This document shows positions 7,271-15,458 of a stretch of 64,000 nt of DNA, in pieces. A program made the translations under genes and the position numbers. The stretch's first letter is position 1, and every line of letters begins with the position of its first letter. The notes beneath the pieces are model-generated. The model was not told the origin of the DNA. It saw only the letters and a program-made list of their open reading frames with translations, and did no database searches. This DNA is from Bacillus thuringiensis (GTDB taxonomy: Bacteria > Bacillota > Bacilli > Bacillales > Bacillaceae_G): NCBI RefSeq assembly GCF_022095615.2, contig NZ_CP155559.1, forward strand, positions 3,159,501-3,223,500, read 5' to 3'.

Positions 7271-8773
7271 TTATTTTACAAGTACATCTTCCCTTAATTC
7301 CCTCTTCAGCACTTTTCCTAAAGCATTTTTCGGTAATTTGTTCATAAATACAACTTTGGGTATTTTATAACTTGCTAGTTTTTCTTTACAATGCTGTATA
7401 ATTTCTTCTTCCGTAAAAGACGTTTGCATGTCTTTTACAATGTACGCTGTCGGAATCTCTCCCCAAAAGTCATTTGGAATTCCAACTACTGCAACTTCTA
7501 AAACACCATGTATTTCATGAATAACATCTTCTACTTGATCTGGATATACGTTGTCACCACCGCGTATGATAACGTCTTTATATCTTCCCATAATATGCAG
7601 GAATCCGTCGTCATCTATCATGCCAGCATCGCCCATGTTAAACCAATTATCTTTTACTACCTTCTTTGTCGCCTTTTCATTATTCCAATATCCTTTAAAC
7701 ATGTATGGACTTCTTACATGAATTTCGCCAACTTCATTTGTTGTTAGTTCATCACCTGTTTCTGGATGAACAATTTTCAGCTCTACATGTTTAAGCGTTT
7801 TTCCTACAGAAGACATCTTTTCTTTCCCCATCATTGGATGCCAAGAAGTTACAACCCAACCTTCTGTACTACCATAGCCTTGCACCATATATATTCCTTT
7901 TTCCATATATTTTTGAATGAGTGTTTCTGGCACTTTTGTACCACCACTTTGCGCTACTTTAAAAGTCGAAATGTTACGTTCTTTTTTATTTAGCTCATCA
8001 AGCATGTAGCTATAAACGGCTGGGAACGCCAGCATCGTCGTAATTTTCTCTTCTTCAATCTTATCCCAAATAAGAGTAGGATTCGGATCAGCTAAGAATA
8101 TCATCGTAACGCCATGATAAATACAATTTAAAATAGAAAGCACGCCACTCATATGAAACAATGGATGCACGGATAAAAAGCGTTCACCTGCTGGAATTTC
8201 TCTTTGTCCTGCAATCTCAGCAAAATAATGATGTAAGTTTTTATGTCCAATAACACATGCTTTCGCCTGTCCAGTCGTTCCTGAAGTAAATAAGTAAATC
8301 GCATCATCCTCTTCATGAACTTCTACGTTCGGTTCTGTCATTGGCTGTTCTTGTAATGTTAATTCAAATGAACCAAAACCTTCTTCTGTCGTTTTAATTA
8401 CATAAGAGATTTCTTTAACAGCATCAATCTTTAATAAAACTTCTTTAAATTCTTCATCAATAACTAACACTTTTAATTTTGCTTCTTTTACAATCGTTTC
8501 TAATTCAAAAGCAGTAAGCTGATGATTTAGCGGAATACATACAGCTCCAATTTTTAAACTTGCCATCATAACGGTTGGAAACGGATGATTATTTTTGCAT
8601 AGTATTCCAATACGATCCCCTCTTTGTACACCGTTATGTAGCAAATAGTGTGCAAGCTGATTTACTCGTTCATTATACTGCTGAAACGAATACCTTTTCT
8701 CTCCCCCTACAAGCGCTTCCAAATTTGGTGATTGCATTGCTCTTTTTTGTAATAATTTTTGCATCGTTCTCAA
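7271..8773 (-). CDS. AMP-forming acyl-CoA synthetase/ligase
   Basis: A 500-residue adenylate-forming enzyme (ANL superfamily). It has the P-loop-like TSGTTGQAK (163-171), QGYGSTEG near 295, the GRYKDVIIRGGDNVYP hinge region and the catalytic Lys in PKNALGKVLKREL. It activates a carboxylate to acyl-AMP and transfers it to CoA; sequence alone does not separate medium/long-chain fatty acids from aromatic acids. TTG at 8773 is taken as start because GGGGAG lies 6 bases before it, whereas the ATG three codons later would be 15 bases away. It is a single-gene unit. Confidence 0.85.
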   Translation of the reverse strand: MRTMQKLLQKRAMQSPNLEALVGGEKRYSFQQYNERVNQLAHYLLHNGVQRGDRIGILCKNNHPFPTVMMASLKIGAVCIPLNHQLTAFELETIVKEAKLKVLVIDEEFKEVLLKIDAVKEISYVIKTTEEGFGSFELTLQEQPMTEPNVEVHEEDDAIYLFTSGTTGQAKACVIGHKNLHHYFAEIAGQREIPAGERFLSVHPLFHMSGVLSILNCIYHGVTMIFLADPNPTLIWDKIEEEKITTMLAFPAVYSYMLDELNKKERNISTFKVAQSGGTKVPETLIQKYMEKGIYMVQGYGSTEGWVVTSWHPMMGKEKMSSVGKTLKHVELKIVHPETGDELTTNEVGEIHVRSPYMFKGYWNNEKATKKVVKDNWFNMGDAGMIDDDGFLHIMGRYKDVIIRGGDNVYPDQVEDVIHEIHGVLEVAVVGIPNDFWGEIPTAYIVKDMQTSFTEEEIIQHCKEKLASYKIPKVVFMNKLPKNALGKVLKRELREDVLVK

Positions 8774-8868
8774 GTAAAACTCCCCTTTATATATGTTAGG
8801 TTTTTTATTTTACCAGATTAATTATTAATTTACTAAAGATTACACTTAGTGAATATAAAACGAATAAA

Positions 8869-8904
8869 AAACAGCCATTTACTTCACAAGTAAATGGCTG
8901 TTTC
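8869..8904 (-). terminator. Terminator of flavodoxin-like reductase gene
   Basis: AAACAGCCATTTACTT and its complement around a 3-base loop, with a minus-strand T-run. It starts 4 bases past the stop codon. Confidence 0.92.
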
Positions 8905-8907
8905 TCC

Positions 8908-9444
8908 TTATATATTAGAATACTGCTTATTCATCACATATCGTACATACTCAGGTGCACTTTTATCAATCTCTTCATCACTTAATTTATATTCGGCACC
9001 ATATAAATAAAATGAAGGTATAAATTTCATGTCTGTATATAAGCACGTAGCTTGAAATGGTTTCGTTAACTCATCCATCGTAATTCCGCTATTTTCATAG
9101 TCTTTTTCTAATCCACCTATAGAAATAGCTAGACCAAATTCTTTCGCTTTCACTTTATCTCCTTTTGATCCGTACGCAAATCCATATGTTAATACATCGT
9201 CAAACCATTTTTTCAATAATGGTGGTGTGCTGTACCAATAAAGCGGGAATTGAAATATATATCGGTCATGTTCTACTAACAGCTTTTGCTCTTCCTCAAT
9301 ATTAAACTCCCAATTCGGTGCCACTTTATATAATTCATGCACCGTTATTTCATCCGAATGTTTTTCAAGTTCTTCAATCCATCTTTTATTAATTTTTGAT
9401 TTTTCAATATGAGGGTGTGCTACAATTACAAGTGTTCTCATCAT
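8908..9444 (-). CDS. NAD(P)H-dependent flavodoxin-fold oxidoreductase (KefF/YwrO-like)
   Basis: The 178-residue protein has a flavodoxin-like fold with an FMN/FAD-binding N-terminus (MRTLVIVAHPHIEKSKIN), then QFPLYWYSTPPLLKKWFDDV, which is typical of the modulator-of-drug-activity/KefF/YwrO quinone reductase group. It probably reduces quinones or electrophiles with NAD(P)H in the cytosol. The ATG at 9444 (a second ATG follows) is preferred over an upstream in-frame codon because AAAGGGG lies 7 bases before it. It is divergent from an HxlR regulator, which probably controls it. Confidence 0.85.
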   Translation of the reverse strand: MMRTLVIVAHPHIEKSKINKRWIEELEKHSDEITVHELYKVAPNWEFNIEEEQKLLVEHDRYIFQFPLYWYSTPPLLKKWFDDVLTYGFAYGSKGDKVKAKEFGLAISIGGLEKDYENSGITMDELTKPFQATCLYTDMKFIPSFYLYGAEYKLSDEEIDKSAPEYVRYVMNKQYSNI

Positions 9445-9510
9445 TTCCCATCCCCTTTTTAAATTATTCAATCCTTTACGTATTAGTATGAGTGAGTCAC
9501 ATATAATTGA

Positions 9511-9551
9511 AAAGTACGTACTTTAAAGTGCTATAGGAACCTTAAAGTACC
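9511..9551. promoter_or_regulatory. Candidate HxlR operator
   Basis: AAAGTACGTACTTT (9511-9524) is a perfect 14-base palindrome, and TTAAAGTACC at 9541-9550 repeats one half. Both lie in the intergenic space between the reductase and the HxlR gene, close to the regulator's ribosome binding site, which fits self-regulation and control of the reductase. Confidence 0.55.
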
Positions 9552-9565
9552 TTTGGAGGTGTAAT

Positions 9566-9889
9566 ATGAATCAAAATGATGACTGCCCAATTGCAACGAC
9601 ACTCGATGTTATCGGTGGAAAATGGAAAGTTCATATTTTATGTGTTTTGATGGATGGAAAAATGCGGACAAATGAAATCCGGCGAGAAATCCCAAACATT
9701 ACGCAAAAAGTTCTGACACAACAACTTCGGCAACTTGAAGCTGACGGGATTATCCATCGTACTGTATATCAAGAAGTACCACCAAAGGTTGAATACACAA
9801 TAAGCGAATACGGGAAATCTTTAATGCAAATTATGGATGAACTATGTGAATGGGGAAAAGATCATCAAATCAAAAGATTACATGACTAA
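9566..9889 (+). CDS. HxlR-family winged-helix regulator
   Basis: The 107-residue protein shows the HxlR pattern: CPIATTLDVIGGKWKVHILCVL with the N-terminal Cys (C7) conserved in redox-sensing members such as YodB/HypR, then MRTNEIRREIPNITQKVLTQQLRQLEADGIIHRTVY as the recognition helix and wing. It binds DNA as a dimer. A divergent flavodoxin-like reductase makes a quinone/electrophile-responsive switch plausible. The ATG is preceded by TTTGGAGG at 8 bases. Confidence 0.88.
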   Translation: MNQNDDCPIATTLDVIGGKWKVHILCVLMDGKMRTNEIRREIPNITQKVLTQQLRQLEADGIIHRTVYQEVPPKVEYTISEYGKSLMQIMDELCEWGKDHQIKRLHD

Positions 9890-9923
9890 AAAAGCCTACC
9901 CATTTCTTTACATACTAGTGGGA

Positions 9924-10017
9924 ACGGCACATCACTATCAAGCTAACAAAAAGACCTTAATAAGAAAACTGTCATTTTTATAGTCCGTTTAAACTTTAGC
10001 TTGATAGTGATACGGCA
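9924..10017. mobile_element. MITE-like inverted-repeat element
   Basis: A perfect 16-base inverted repeat ATCACTATCAAGCTAA (9931-9946) and its complement (9996-10011) enclose 49 bases without coding capacity. ACGGCA occurs immediately outside both ends (9924-9929 and 10012-10017), as a target duplication would. There is no transposase. The parent element is not identified. Confidence 0.5.
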
Positions 10018-10137
10018 AGACCCAAATAAAGAAATATATTAAACAAATTAAAAGCAACAACGCATACGACTAACGTTAATAAGAAAATTTCAATCGCTGA
10101 ATTTCTTACTTTATTTTGAAGTCTAAACAATCACCCA

Positions 10138-10404
10138 TTAAGCCAAGCTTAATAATATCGCTTTTGTACGATTATCCGTTACTTCATAATAAATTTCTAA
10201 CCCTTTCCGAGTGCCTGTAACGACTTTAGTAGCTTTTAGTTTAGATAAATGTTGACTAATTGTACTTTGAGGCATTTGTAACATTTCATACATTGTCGTT
10301 ACATTAATAGGACCTTTTGCAAGCATTATTTTTACTAATGATAAACGAACAGGATGTGCTAACACCTTTAATACTTCAGTGATTTCTTCATACATTTCTT
10401 TCAT
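10138..10404 (-). CDS. ArsR-family winged-helix regulator
   Basis: An 88-residue ArsR/SmtB-type repressor: VLKVLAHPVRLSLVKIML, then the recognition helix QMPQSTISQHLSKLKATKVV and the wing GTRKGLEIYYEV. Obvious metal-binding Cys clusters are absent, so it may be a non-metal member; PagR of B. anthracis has a similar overall pattern. No partner gene is adjacent. A hairpin (AAGAAAATTTCAATCGCTGAATTTCTT, interrupted) at 10081-10107 lies past its stop and may terminate it. Confidence 0.82.
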   Translation of the reverse strand: MKEMYEEITEVLKVLAHPVRLSLVKIMLAKGPINVTTMYEMLQMPQSTISQHLSKLKATKVVTGTRKGLEIYYEVTDNRTKAILLSLA

Positions 10405-10493
10405 ATTTTTTCTCCCCTTTTATATAACTATTAATGATATCCATATATATAATTCGAAAAGATATACCATTTTATGTCCGTCATTTTTAAAAA

Positions 10494-10520
10494 ATATTAA
10501 AAAACCTCTTCAGATAGAGG
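10494..10520 (-). terminator. Terminator of sigI-rsgI operon
   Basis: CCTCT/AGAGG hairpin with a six-base T-run on the minus strand, about 60 bases after the rsgI stop. Confidence 0.65.
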
Positions 10521-10579
10521 GAATTCTCCCAATTCTATAGATTTTTCTTTCACTCTATATTATGTGATAGGAACTTTCC

Positions 10580-11911
10580 TTACTGAGACCCTCTACCATT
10601 GTTCTCTTGTTGATGCCCATTATTTCCTTGAGACCCTCTTCCGCTATTCTCTTGCTGGTGTCCATTATTCCCTTGAGACCCTCTTCCGTTATTCTCTTGC
10701 TGGTGTCCATTATTCCCTTGAGACCCTCTTCCGTTATTCTCTTGCTGGTGCCCATTATTTCCTTGGGAGCCTCTTCCATTGTTCCCTTGAGACCCTCTTC
10801 CGTTATTCTCTTGCTGATTTCCATTATTCCCTTGCGATCCTCTACCATTGTTCTCTTGTTGATGCCCATTATTTCCTTGGGACCCTCTTCCGTTGTTCTC
10901 TTGTTGATGCCCATTATTTCCTTGGGACCCTCTTCCGTTATTTTCTTGCTGATGCCCATTATTTCCTTGGGACCCTCTTCCGTTGTTCTCTTGCTGATTT
11001 CCATTATTCCCTTGCGAGCCTCTTCCGTTATTTTCTTGCTGGTGCCCATTATTCTCTTGCGATCCTCTATCGTTGTTCTCTTGCTGATTTCTATTATTTT
11101 CTTTTATTCGCTTCGGTTGTTGTTCCTTAGATTGCTTTTGTTCTATATACTCTTTCTTCTCGTACCTTTCTTCTTTTACAGGAGTCACATCTTCTGATGC
11201 ATCAGAAGATGACTTTTGTTGTTCTTGATTAGAAGGCGGTACAGGTGGGGTAAGCAATTTTTTCTTCTCATTCTCTTGTTTTATGTAAACGCCTGTTCCA
11301 ATTCCTGCTTTCTTAGCATTCTCCCGTATTTCCATCGTACTGCTTTGATATTCGATTGTAATATGTTTTATCTCATACTCTTTCTTTAATTCCTGCATAG
11401 CCTCTTCCAACTGTGGTTCTAGCGAATTGTCCTTTGCAACAGCCGTTAGCATAACTTGCTTATCACTCGTTAAGTACTTATCATCTTCACTTTGCTTTAT
11501 TATAGTACGTATTACACCTTGCAATTGTTTATCTTTCCATTGCTTCAATTCTTTTAAAATACGCCTTCCATCATCATTACAAGCTCGCAAATCTATAACT
11601 CGAAGATCCTTTGTTACGCTCACCTCTAAGCTTGGATTTATATCAACTGAGACATAAGCAAACACTTTTTCTTCTGGTTGATTGTAGAAAAATAACAACG
11701 CACATAGAAAACAAGCAACAAGTAATGAAGCCGGCTTTAAGAAAGAAGGGATCGAAAAATACGATACTCTTTGTTCTTGTTCTTCAAACGAGATTTCCTC
11801 TCCAATCATGCAAGAGTTCTCTTTTCTTTCACACGTAATAAACTCCCCATTTGGAGTTAAAACAACTACGCTATGTTTTTTTATATCCATCACAATTCCT
11901 TTATTCATCAT
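10580..11911 (-). CDS. rsgI: Anti-sigma-I factor RsgI with long repetitive tail
   Basis: A 443-residue membrane-anchored anti-sigma factor. The N-terminal cytosolic RsgI domain (MNKGIVMDIKKHSVVVLTPN...) is followed by one transmembrane helix near residues 57-76 and an extracytoplasmic domain (VFAYVSVDINPSLEVSV). A charged linker follows, then a Gln/Asn/Gly tail of about 172 residues made of 15-residue repeats. It should hold SigI inactive until an envelope signal arrives. The start has AGAGGGG 6 bases upstream and overlaps the end of sigI by 11 bases, so the two are coupled. The tail ends abruptly at a stop within a repeat unit. Confidence 0.88.
   Translation of the reverse strand: MMNKGIVMDIKKHSVVVLTPNGEFITCERKENSCMIGEEISFEEQEQRVSYFSIPSFLKPASLLVACFLCALLFFYNQPEEKVFAYVSVDINPSLEVSVTKDLRVIDLRACNDDGRRILKELKQWKDKQLQGVIRTIIKQSEDDKYLTSDKQVMLTAVAKDNSLEPQLEEAMQELKKEYEIKHITIEYQSSTMEIRENAKKAGIGTGVYIKQENEKKKLLTPPVPPSNQEQQKSSSDASEDVTPVKEERYEKKEYIEQKQSKEQQPKRIKENNRNQQENNDRGSQENNGHQQENNGRGSQGNNGNQQENNGRGSQGNNGHQQENNGRGSQGNNGHQQENNGRGSQGNNGHQQENNGRGSQGNNGNQQENNGRGSQGNNGRGSQGNNGHQQENNGRGSQGNNGHQQENNGRGSQGNNGHQQENSGRGSQGNNGHQQENNGRGSQ
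10583..11098 (-). repeat. 45-bp coding minisatellite in rsgI
   Basis: Eleven full units and one 8-residue partial unit (the eighth) of the 15-residue motif NNGHQQENNGRGSQG are encoded in tandem. Variants are HQQ/NQQ, one NNRNQQENNDRGSQE at the start and one ENSGRG. The 45-base period keeps all frames open, which explains spurious overlapping frames. Copy number is likely to vary between strains. Confidence 0.9.
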
Positions 11912-12623
11912 GCTTTTCCCCTCTTATATAATCAAGAATATATGTATAGTTGTTTGCAAAAATAATACACATTGCAATAATGTATTTTCTATGTCGTTCC
12001 AACGTTTTACGACTTACCCTAACACGTGGTTCAATATGTTTAAGCGGTAACTTTTTCTTTCGGAACAGCTCCTCCATCATTTCCTCTTCTTTTATAATAA
12101 TCTTCACAATTTCTATTAGGTGCTCACGCGTATCACGATGCTTCGGGGATTCTTTCGCAAGCTCTGAAAATGTGATTTTAAACTCAGCTAACACACTTTG
12201 AAAATGAAGAATTTCCTCCTTACGGTTACTATTGTCCATCTCTTTCATATACTCCGTAAGCGATACTTGCATTTCTAACATTTCCTCTTGCTCATCTTCT
12301 TTTAAAAAGACACGGTTATGCTTAGATTCCTTGCGTATATAGTCAATTACATCTCTTTTTATAAGAAGATCAGCAAACGCTAGAAAAGATTTTCCTTTTT
12401 TATATGAATACTGTTCAATTGCTTCGTTAAACGCAAACAGTCCAATACTATATTCATCATCCTGTTCTGTAATATATCGGCGGCAGACAGATGAGATTGA
12501 TTTTCTAATAAACGGCTGATACTGAACGATAAAGGCTTCCTTATCTTCTCCGTTGTTTTGTATGTTACATACGATATCTTCTATTTTCGGTTTTCTTAAG
12601 ACCTTCATTACTAAACTTAACAC
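11901..12623 (-). CDS. sigI: RNA polymerase sigma factor SigI
   Basis: The 240-residue protein has the SigI layout: a sigma region 2 (FIVQYQPFIRKSISSVCRRY...DEYSIGLFAFNEAIEQY..GKSFLAFADLLIKRDVIDYIRKE) and a C-terminal DNA-binding domain specific to SigI, with the helix-turn-helix VRVSRKTLERHRKYIIA. In Bacillus SigI responds to heat and envelope stress. GTG at 12623 is the only in-frame start near AAGGAGG, though the spacing of 14 bases is long. It is followed by overlapping rsgI, the usual arrangement. Confidence 0.9.
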   Translation of the reverse strand: MLSLVMKVLRKPKIEDIVCNIQNNGEDKEAFIVQYQPFIRKSISSVCRRYITEQDDEYSIGLFAFNEAIEQYSYKKGKSFLAFADLLIKRDVIDYIRKESKHNRVFLKEDEQEEMLEMQVSLTEYMKEMDNSNRKEEILHFQSVLAEFKITFSELAKESPKHRDTREHLIEIVKIIIKEEEMMEELFRKKKLPLKHIEPRVRVSRKTLERHRKYIIAMCIIFANNYTYILDYIRGEKHDE

Positions 12624-12656
12624 TGGTAATCTCTCAGCCTCCTTCTGCTTTAAATA

Positions 12657-12687
12657 GAAAAATGGTCACTAAACAAGTGACCATTTA
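12657..12687 (-). terminator. Hairpin upstream of sigI
   Basis: AAATGGTCACT/AGTGACCATTT around a 5-base loop with a minus-strand T-run. It lies 35 bases before sigI and would terminate transcripts coming from the decayed frame at about 12700-12980. Confidence 0.6.
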
Positions 12688-12696
12688 ACCACATTT

Positions 12697-12980
12697 TGTT
12701 AGTACTTTTCTTTGGTCTTGTCTTCTTGCTGTTAGTTATATTTTTCGAGACTAACTTTTTTCACCGTTTTCTTAATGACCTTCCTTTTCTCTCGGCACTA
12801 AAGTTAAGTTTGTATTTTAATGTACGTTCTTATTTTCTTCTGCTTATTTTGCTTGCTCTTTTTCTATTCTATCTGCAATCTTTGAATAACTCTTCTCTAT
12901 ATCATTGGTAATTTCAACCTTTTATTTCAGATCCCTAAATTTATCTAGCAATTTTATTAATGCTTCAATATTGTTTCATG
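12697..12980 (-). pseudogene. Possible decayed coding region (coiled-coil-like)
   Basis: One minus-strand frame reads as a charged helical protein (IEALIKLLDKFRDLK, then KVEITNDIEKSYSKIADRIE, then KEQAK and AEENKN) interrupted by several TAA or TGA codons where Gln/Lys-type codons would fit. There is no start and no homologue is recognised. The rest of 12624-13133 shows no gene. This is an inference from residue pattern only. Confidence 0.3.
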
Positions 12981-13133
12981 ACCATTTTTCTTCACTATAT
13001 ATATTCGGAGGAATACATAGTTTTATGGGGGTCAAAAAATATTTTTTATAAAATATTTATTTATTAAGTTGATTGGTATATTTGGCAGACACAAAGCAAC
13101 AAATACATGCTTTCACGATTTGTATTAGTTAAA

Positions 13134-13679
13134 TTAATCTTTTATCCGTTGTTGTATTTCTTTAAAACGAGCACGTATAAATTTTTTGATATCCGGGTGA
13201 TCCTTATATAAAGTAACAGTATACATGATGGAAGATGCAAGAATAGTAGACCATATTAACCAATCTCCAGCATGCGAAAGAACTCTAATTACTTCACTCG
13301 TAAATTGTGCATGTCCCGCATGAACTGTTGATATGAGAGCATTAAGGTTGAATAACAATAAAATAACAATCCTTCCCAAAAGCAGAATAATCCATCCGAT
13401 AATATACGAATAGCCTCCAACACTACATAATTGATTGTTATGATGAAAAACTTTTACTCTCTTAGCTTGCCAATAACCAACTATCGCTCCTACTATAAGC
13501 AAGCTAATTAATTCAATTGTAATAATAAAGTCCAAACTACTTGGAAGACCGATATAAGTTCTAATTATAGCCATGATGGGTATACCAAGAAGATCAAAAC
13601 TATCTACTTTTTTAGGGATAAGCTGCCTAATGATCAATACGATAACGACTACAAGAATAATAATGAAAACTTTATTCAT
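13134..13679 (-). CDS. Membrane protein of unknown function (TetR-linked)
   Basis: The 181-residue protein has about four to five hydrophobic segments (MNKVFIIILVVVIVLII at the start; FIITIELISLLIVGAIVGYW; YIIGWIILLLGRIVILLLF; WSTILASSIMYTVTLY) and a basic C-terminal tail. It resembles CcdC/DUF1453-like membrane proteins in general form, but no family is certain. Its ATG lies 4 bases after the TetR stop codon, so it is almost certainly the target and co-transcribed partner of that regulator. Confidence 0.7.
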   Translation of the reverse strand: MNKVFIIILVVVIVLIIRQLIPKKVDSFDLLGIPIMAIIRTYIGLPSSLDFIITIELISLLIVGAIVGYWQAKRVKVFHHNNQLCSVGGYSYIIGWIILLLGRIVILLLFNLNALISTVHAGHAQFTSEVIRVLSHAGDWLIWSTILASSIMYTVTLYKDHPDIKKFIRARFKEIQQRIKD

Positions 13680-13683
13680 GCGA

Positions 13684-14283
13684 TCAATCCCTCTTTTTTT
13701 CTTTTAAATAATACTCAATTAGTTGATCTACTTTCTCTTCTGGATATGATTCTGGTGTTTGAAGGACATGAATTACTAGTCCATCGATAAATCCGTACAG
13801 TATCTCCAATTCAAACTCTTTATTATACCCTGGTTTGACGTAGCCTAGCTTCTTCATTAAATCTAGGATCATTCCAATAAGATACCTCGTATGGTCATCC
13901 ATTTTCTTCCGAAGTTCAATAAGCTCTGGGGAGCTAAAGGATATACCGAGAAATGTAATCCAAACCTTTCCTTCCAACATTTCTTCTTTATTAATAGGAA
14001 TAATAAACTTCATTAATCTTCTAAGTGCTTCTTCTTTCGTTCCTTTAAATTCATTTGTACGAGTATTTGCCCGCTCTTTCATTCGATTCAACACTAAATT
14101 CATCGCATAATGAATTAATTCATTTTTAGACGAAAAATGATGCTGAACAAGCCCGACCGAAATATTTGCTTCATCAGCGATTTGCTGTATAGAGGCTTTA
14201 TCAATACCTTTTTCTAATATTACACGCCAAGTAGCAGTGGCTATTTGATTCTTCCTTTGTATTTGATCAACTATTTTAGGCAT
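13684..14283 (-). CDS. TetR-family transcriptional regulator
   Basis: The 199-residue protein has a classical N-terminal TetR domain: QIATATWRVILEKGIDKASIQQIADEANISVGLVQHHFSSKNELIHYAM, with the recognition helix SVGLVQHHF. The BetI/PksA-like C-terminal ligand domain has no recognisable specificity. GGAGGAGG lies 6 bases before the ATG. A near-perfect palindrome begins 18 bases upstream of the start codon and a 32-base perfect palindrome follows, so autorepression is very likely. It is operonic with the membrane protein. Confidence 0.88.
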   Translation of the reverse strand: MPKIVDQIQRKNQIATATWRVILEKGIDKASIQQIADEANISVGLVQHHFSSKNELIHYAMNLVLNRMKERANTRTNEFKGTKEEALRRLMKFIIPINKEEMLEGKVWITFLGISFSSPELIELRKKMDDHTRYLIGMILDLMKKLGYVKPGYNKEFELEILYGFIDGLVIHVLQTPESYPEEKVDQLIEYYLKEKKRD

Positions 14284-14300
14284 TCATATCCTCCTCCCTT

Positions 14301-14324
14301 TTTATAATATGATCGTATTATAAA
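14301..14324. promoter_or_regulatory. Candidate TetR operator 1
   Basis: A 24-base palindrome with one mismatched pair, core ATATGATCGTAT, immediately upstream of the tetR ribosome binding site. Confidence 0.7.
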
Positions 14325-14330
14325 AAAAGT

Positions 14331-14362
14331 ACCTAAAGCAATATGATCATATTGCTTTAGGT
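14331..14362. promoter_or_regulatory. Candidate TetR operator 2 (32-base perfect palindrome)
   Basis: Left arm ACCTAAAGCAATATGA is followed directly by its exact complement. The core ATATGATCATAT matches operator 1 with one change. Spacing between the two palindrome centres is 34 bases. It could alternatively be a hairpin in RNA, but no T-run follows on either strand. Confidence 0.65.
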
Positions 14363-14408
14363 TTTACAGTGCTATCAAGCAATACAAAATAAAATTCCCA
14401 TAAAACAA

Positions 14409-14431
14409 AAAAAAGACGGCATTCCTGCCGT
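14409..14431 (-). terminator. Terminator of LysE-type exporter gene
   Basis: ACGGCA/TGCCGT tight hairpin followed by eight T on the minus strand, 36 bases after the stop codon. Confidence 0.88.
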
Positions 14432-14466
14432 AACATAAAAAAGATTTTCAAATTTTTTTGATATTA

Positions 14467-15099
14467 TTACTGTCGACGTTCAAAAGCAAGACGTACTGCA
14501 AGACCCGTTAAGACACTTGCCATAAGCCAACGCTGTACTCGTAGCCACGTCGGGCGTGTGCCAAACCATTTTGCAATTTTACTTGCTGTAAATACGATTA
14601 AAAGGTTAACTATAAAACTAACAGTGATTTGCGTAAGGCCTAAAACTGCACCTTGTAAAAGTAACGATCCTTTCTCAGGATCTTCAAATTGAGGTAAAAG
14701 TGACACATACAAAATAGCAATCTTTGGGTTTAGAAGATTAGTCATAAGTCCCATCAAAAATAACTTCCGTGGTGGCTCATTAGGAATCGTACGAGGTTCC
14801 ATAATAGATGTAGCACCCGGTTTTATCGAATTCCAGGCAAGCCAGAGTAAGTAAGCAGCACCTGTCCACTTGACTGCTTCGTAGATTGCGGGTACTGCAA
14901 GGAATAGAACTGTAAGTCCGAACATTGTTGCGATTATATAAATGACAAATCCGAGCATAATGCCCAAGAGAGAAATAAATCCTGCCATACGTCCCTGCGT
15001 AATGGAACGGGAAATGAGATAAATCATATTAGGCCCAGGTGAACAAACCATGCTAAGTGAAACAATTGCAAAAGCTAACAAAGTACTAAAGCTGACCAT
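14467..15099 (-). CDS. LysE/RhtB-family amino-acid exporter
   Basis: The 210-residue membrane protein has about six hydrophobic helices and the family signature SPGPNMIYLISRSITQGRMAGF at residues 20-40, plus NLLNPKIAILYVSLLPQF near 120. LysE/RhtB proteins export amino acids or related compounds using the proton gradient. The start has AAGGGGGAAGG upstream. The last helix region ends with a short RRQ tail. It is a single gene with its own terminator; the substrate is unknown. Confidence 0.88.
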   Translation of the reverse strand: MVSFSTLLAFAIVSLSMVCSPGPNMIYLISRSITQGRMAGFISLLGIMLGFVIYIIATMFGLTVLFLAVPAIYEAVKWTGAAYLLWLAWNSIKPGATSIMEPRTIPNEPPRKLFLMGLMTNLLNPKIAILYVSLLPQFEDPEKGSLLLQGAVLGLTQITVSFIVNLLIVFTASKIAKWFGTRPTWLRVQRWLMASVLTGLAVRLAFERRQ

Positions 15100-15242
15100 A
15101 AACCTTCCCCCTTACCAAGTTCTTCTAAATAATTTTACGGTAATTTCTTTAAATCATTTTATTACATCCTATCCTTGTAAATCTAATTATTTGAATGTAA
15201 AATTATAAATAAGTTTTAACATTTTGAATCGAGGTGAAAATC

Positions 15243-15440
15243 ATGAGAAGTTTTAGCTCATTAATGATCTCTACTGTCTGTTCAGTACTTCTTATAATTT
15301 GGAATGTCTATTCCTTCTATAACGGATTCACAACAGGGCGCACATACTACTGGATTAATGGCATCGCAGCTGTTATCTTCCTTTTATTCTTTATCCTCAA
15401 CATGCGCGATTTTAAAAAGAAAAACTACAGAACCTCATGA
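15243..15440 (+). CDS. Small two-helix membrane protein
   Basis: A 65-residue protein with two hydrophobic segments (MISTVCSVLLIIWNVYSFY and WINGIAAVIFLLFFILN) and a basic tail. ATG at 15243 is chosen because GAGGTG lies 6 bases upstream; an in-frame GTG at 15234 falls inside that ribosome binding site. It is followed 18 bases later by another small membrane protein, so the two are probably one unit. The function is not recognised. Confidence 0.65.
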   Translation: MRSFSSLMISTVCSVLLIIWNVYSFYNGFTTGRTYYWINGIAAVIFLLFFILNMRDFKKKNYRTS

Positions 15441-15458
15441 CAATAGGAGTTGATACAT

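Noticed and set aside
10555..11130. Long open frames on both strands inside the rsgI repeat (including repeated Leu/Ser-rich and MGISKKITEEG-type proteins).
   Set aside because: The 45-base repeat has a multiple-of-three period, so all frames stay open; none has a ribosome binding site, and RsgI explains the region.
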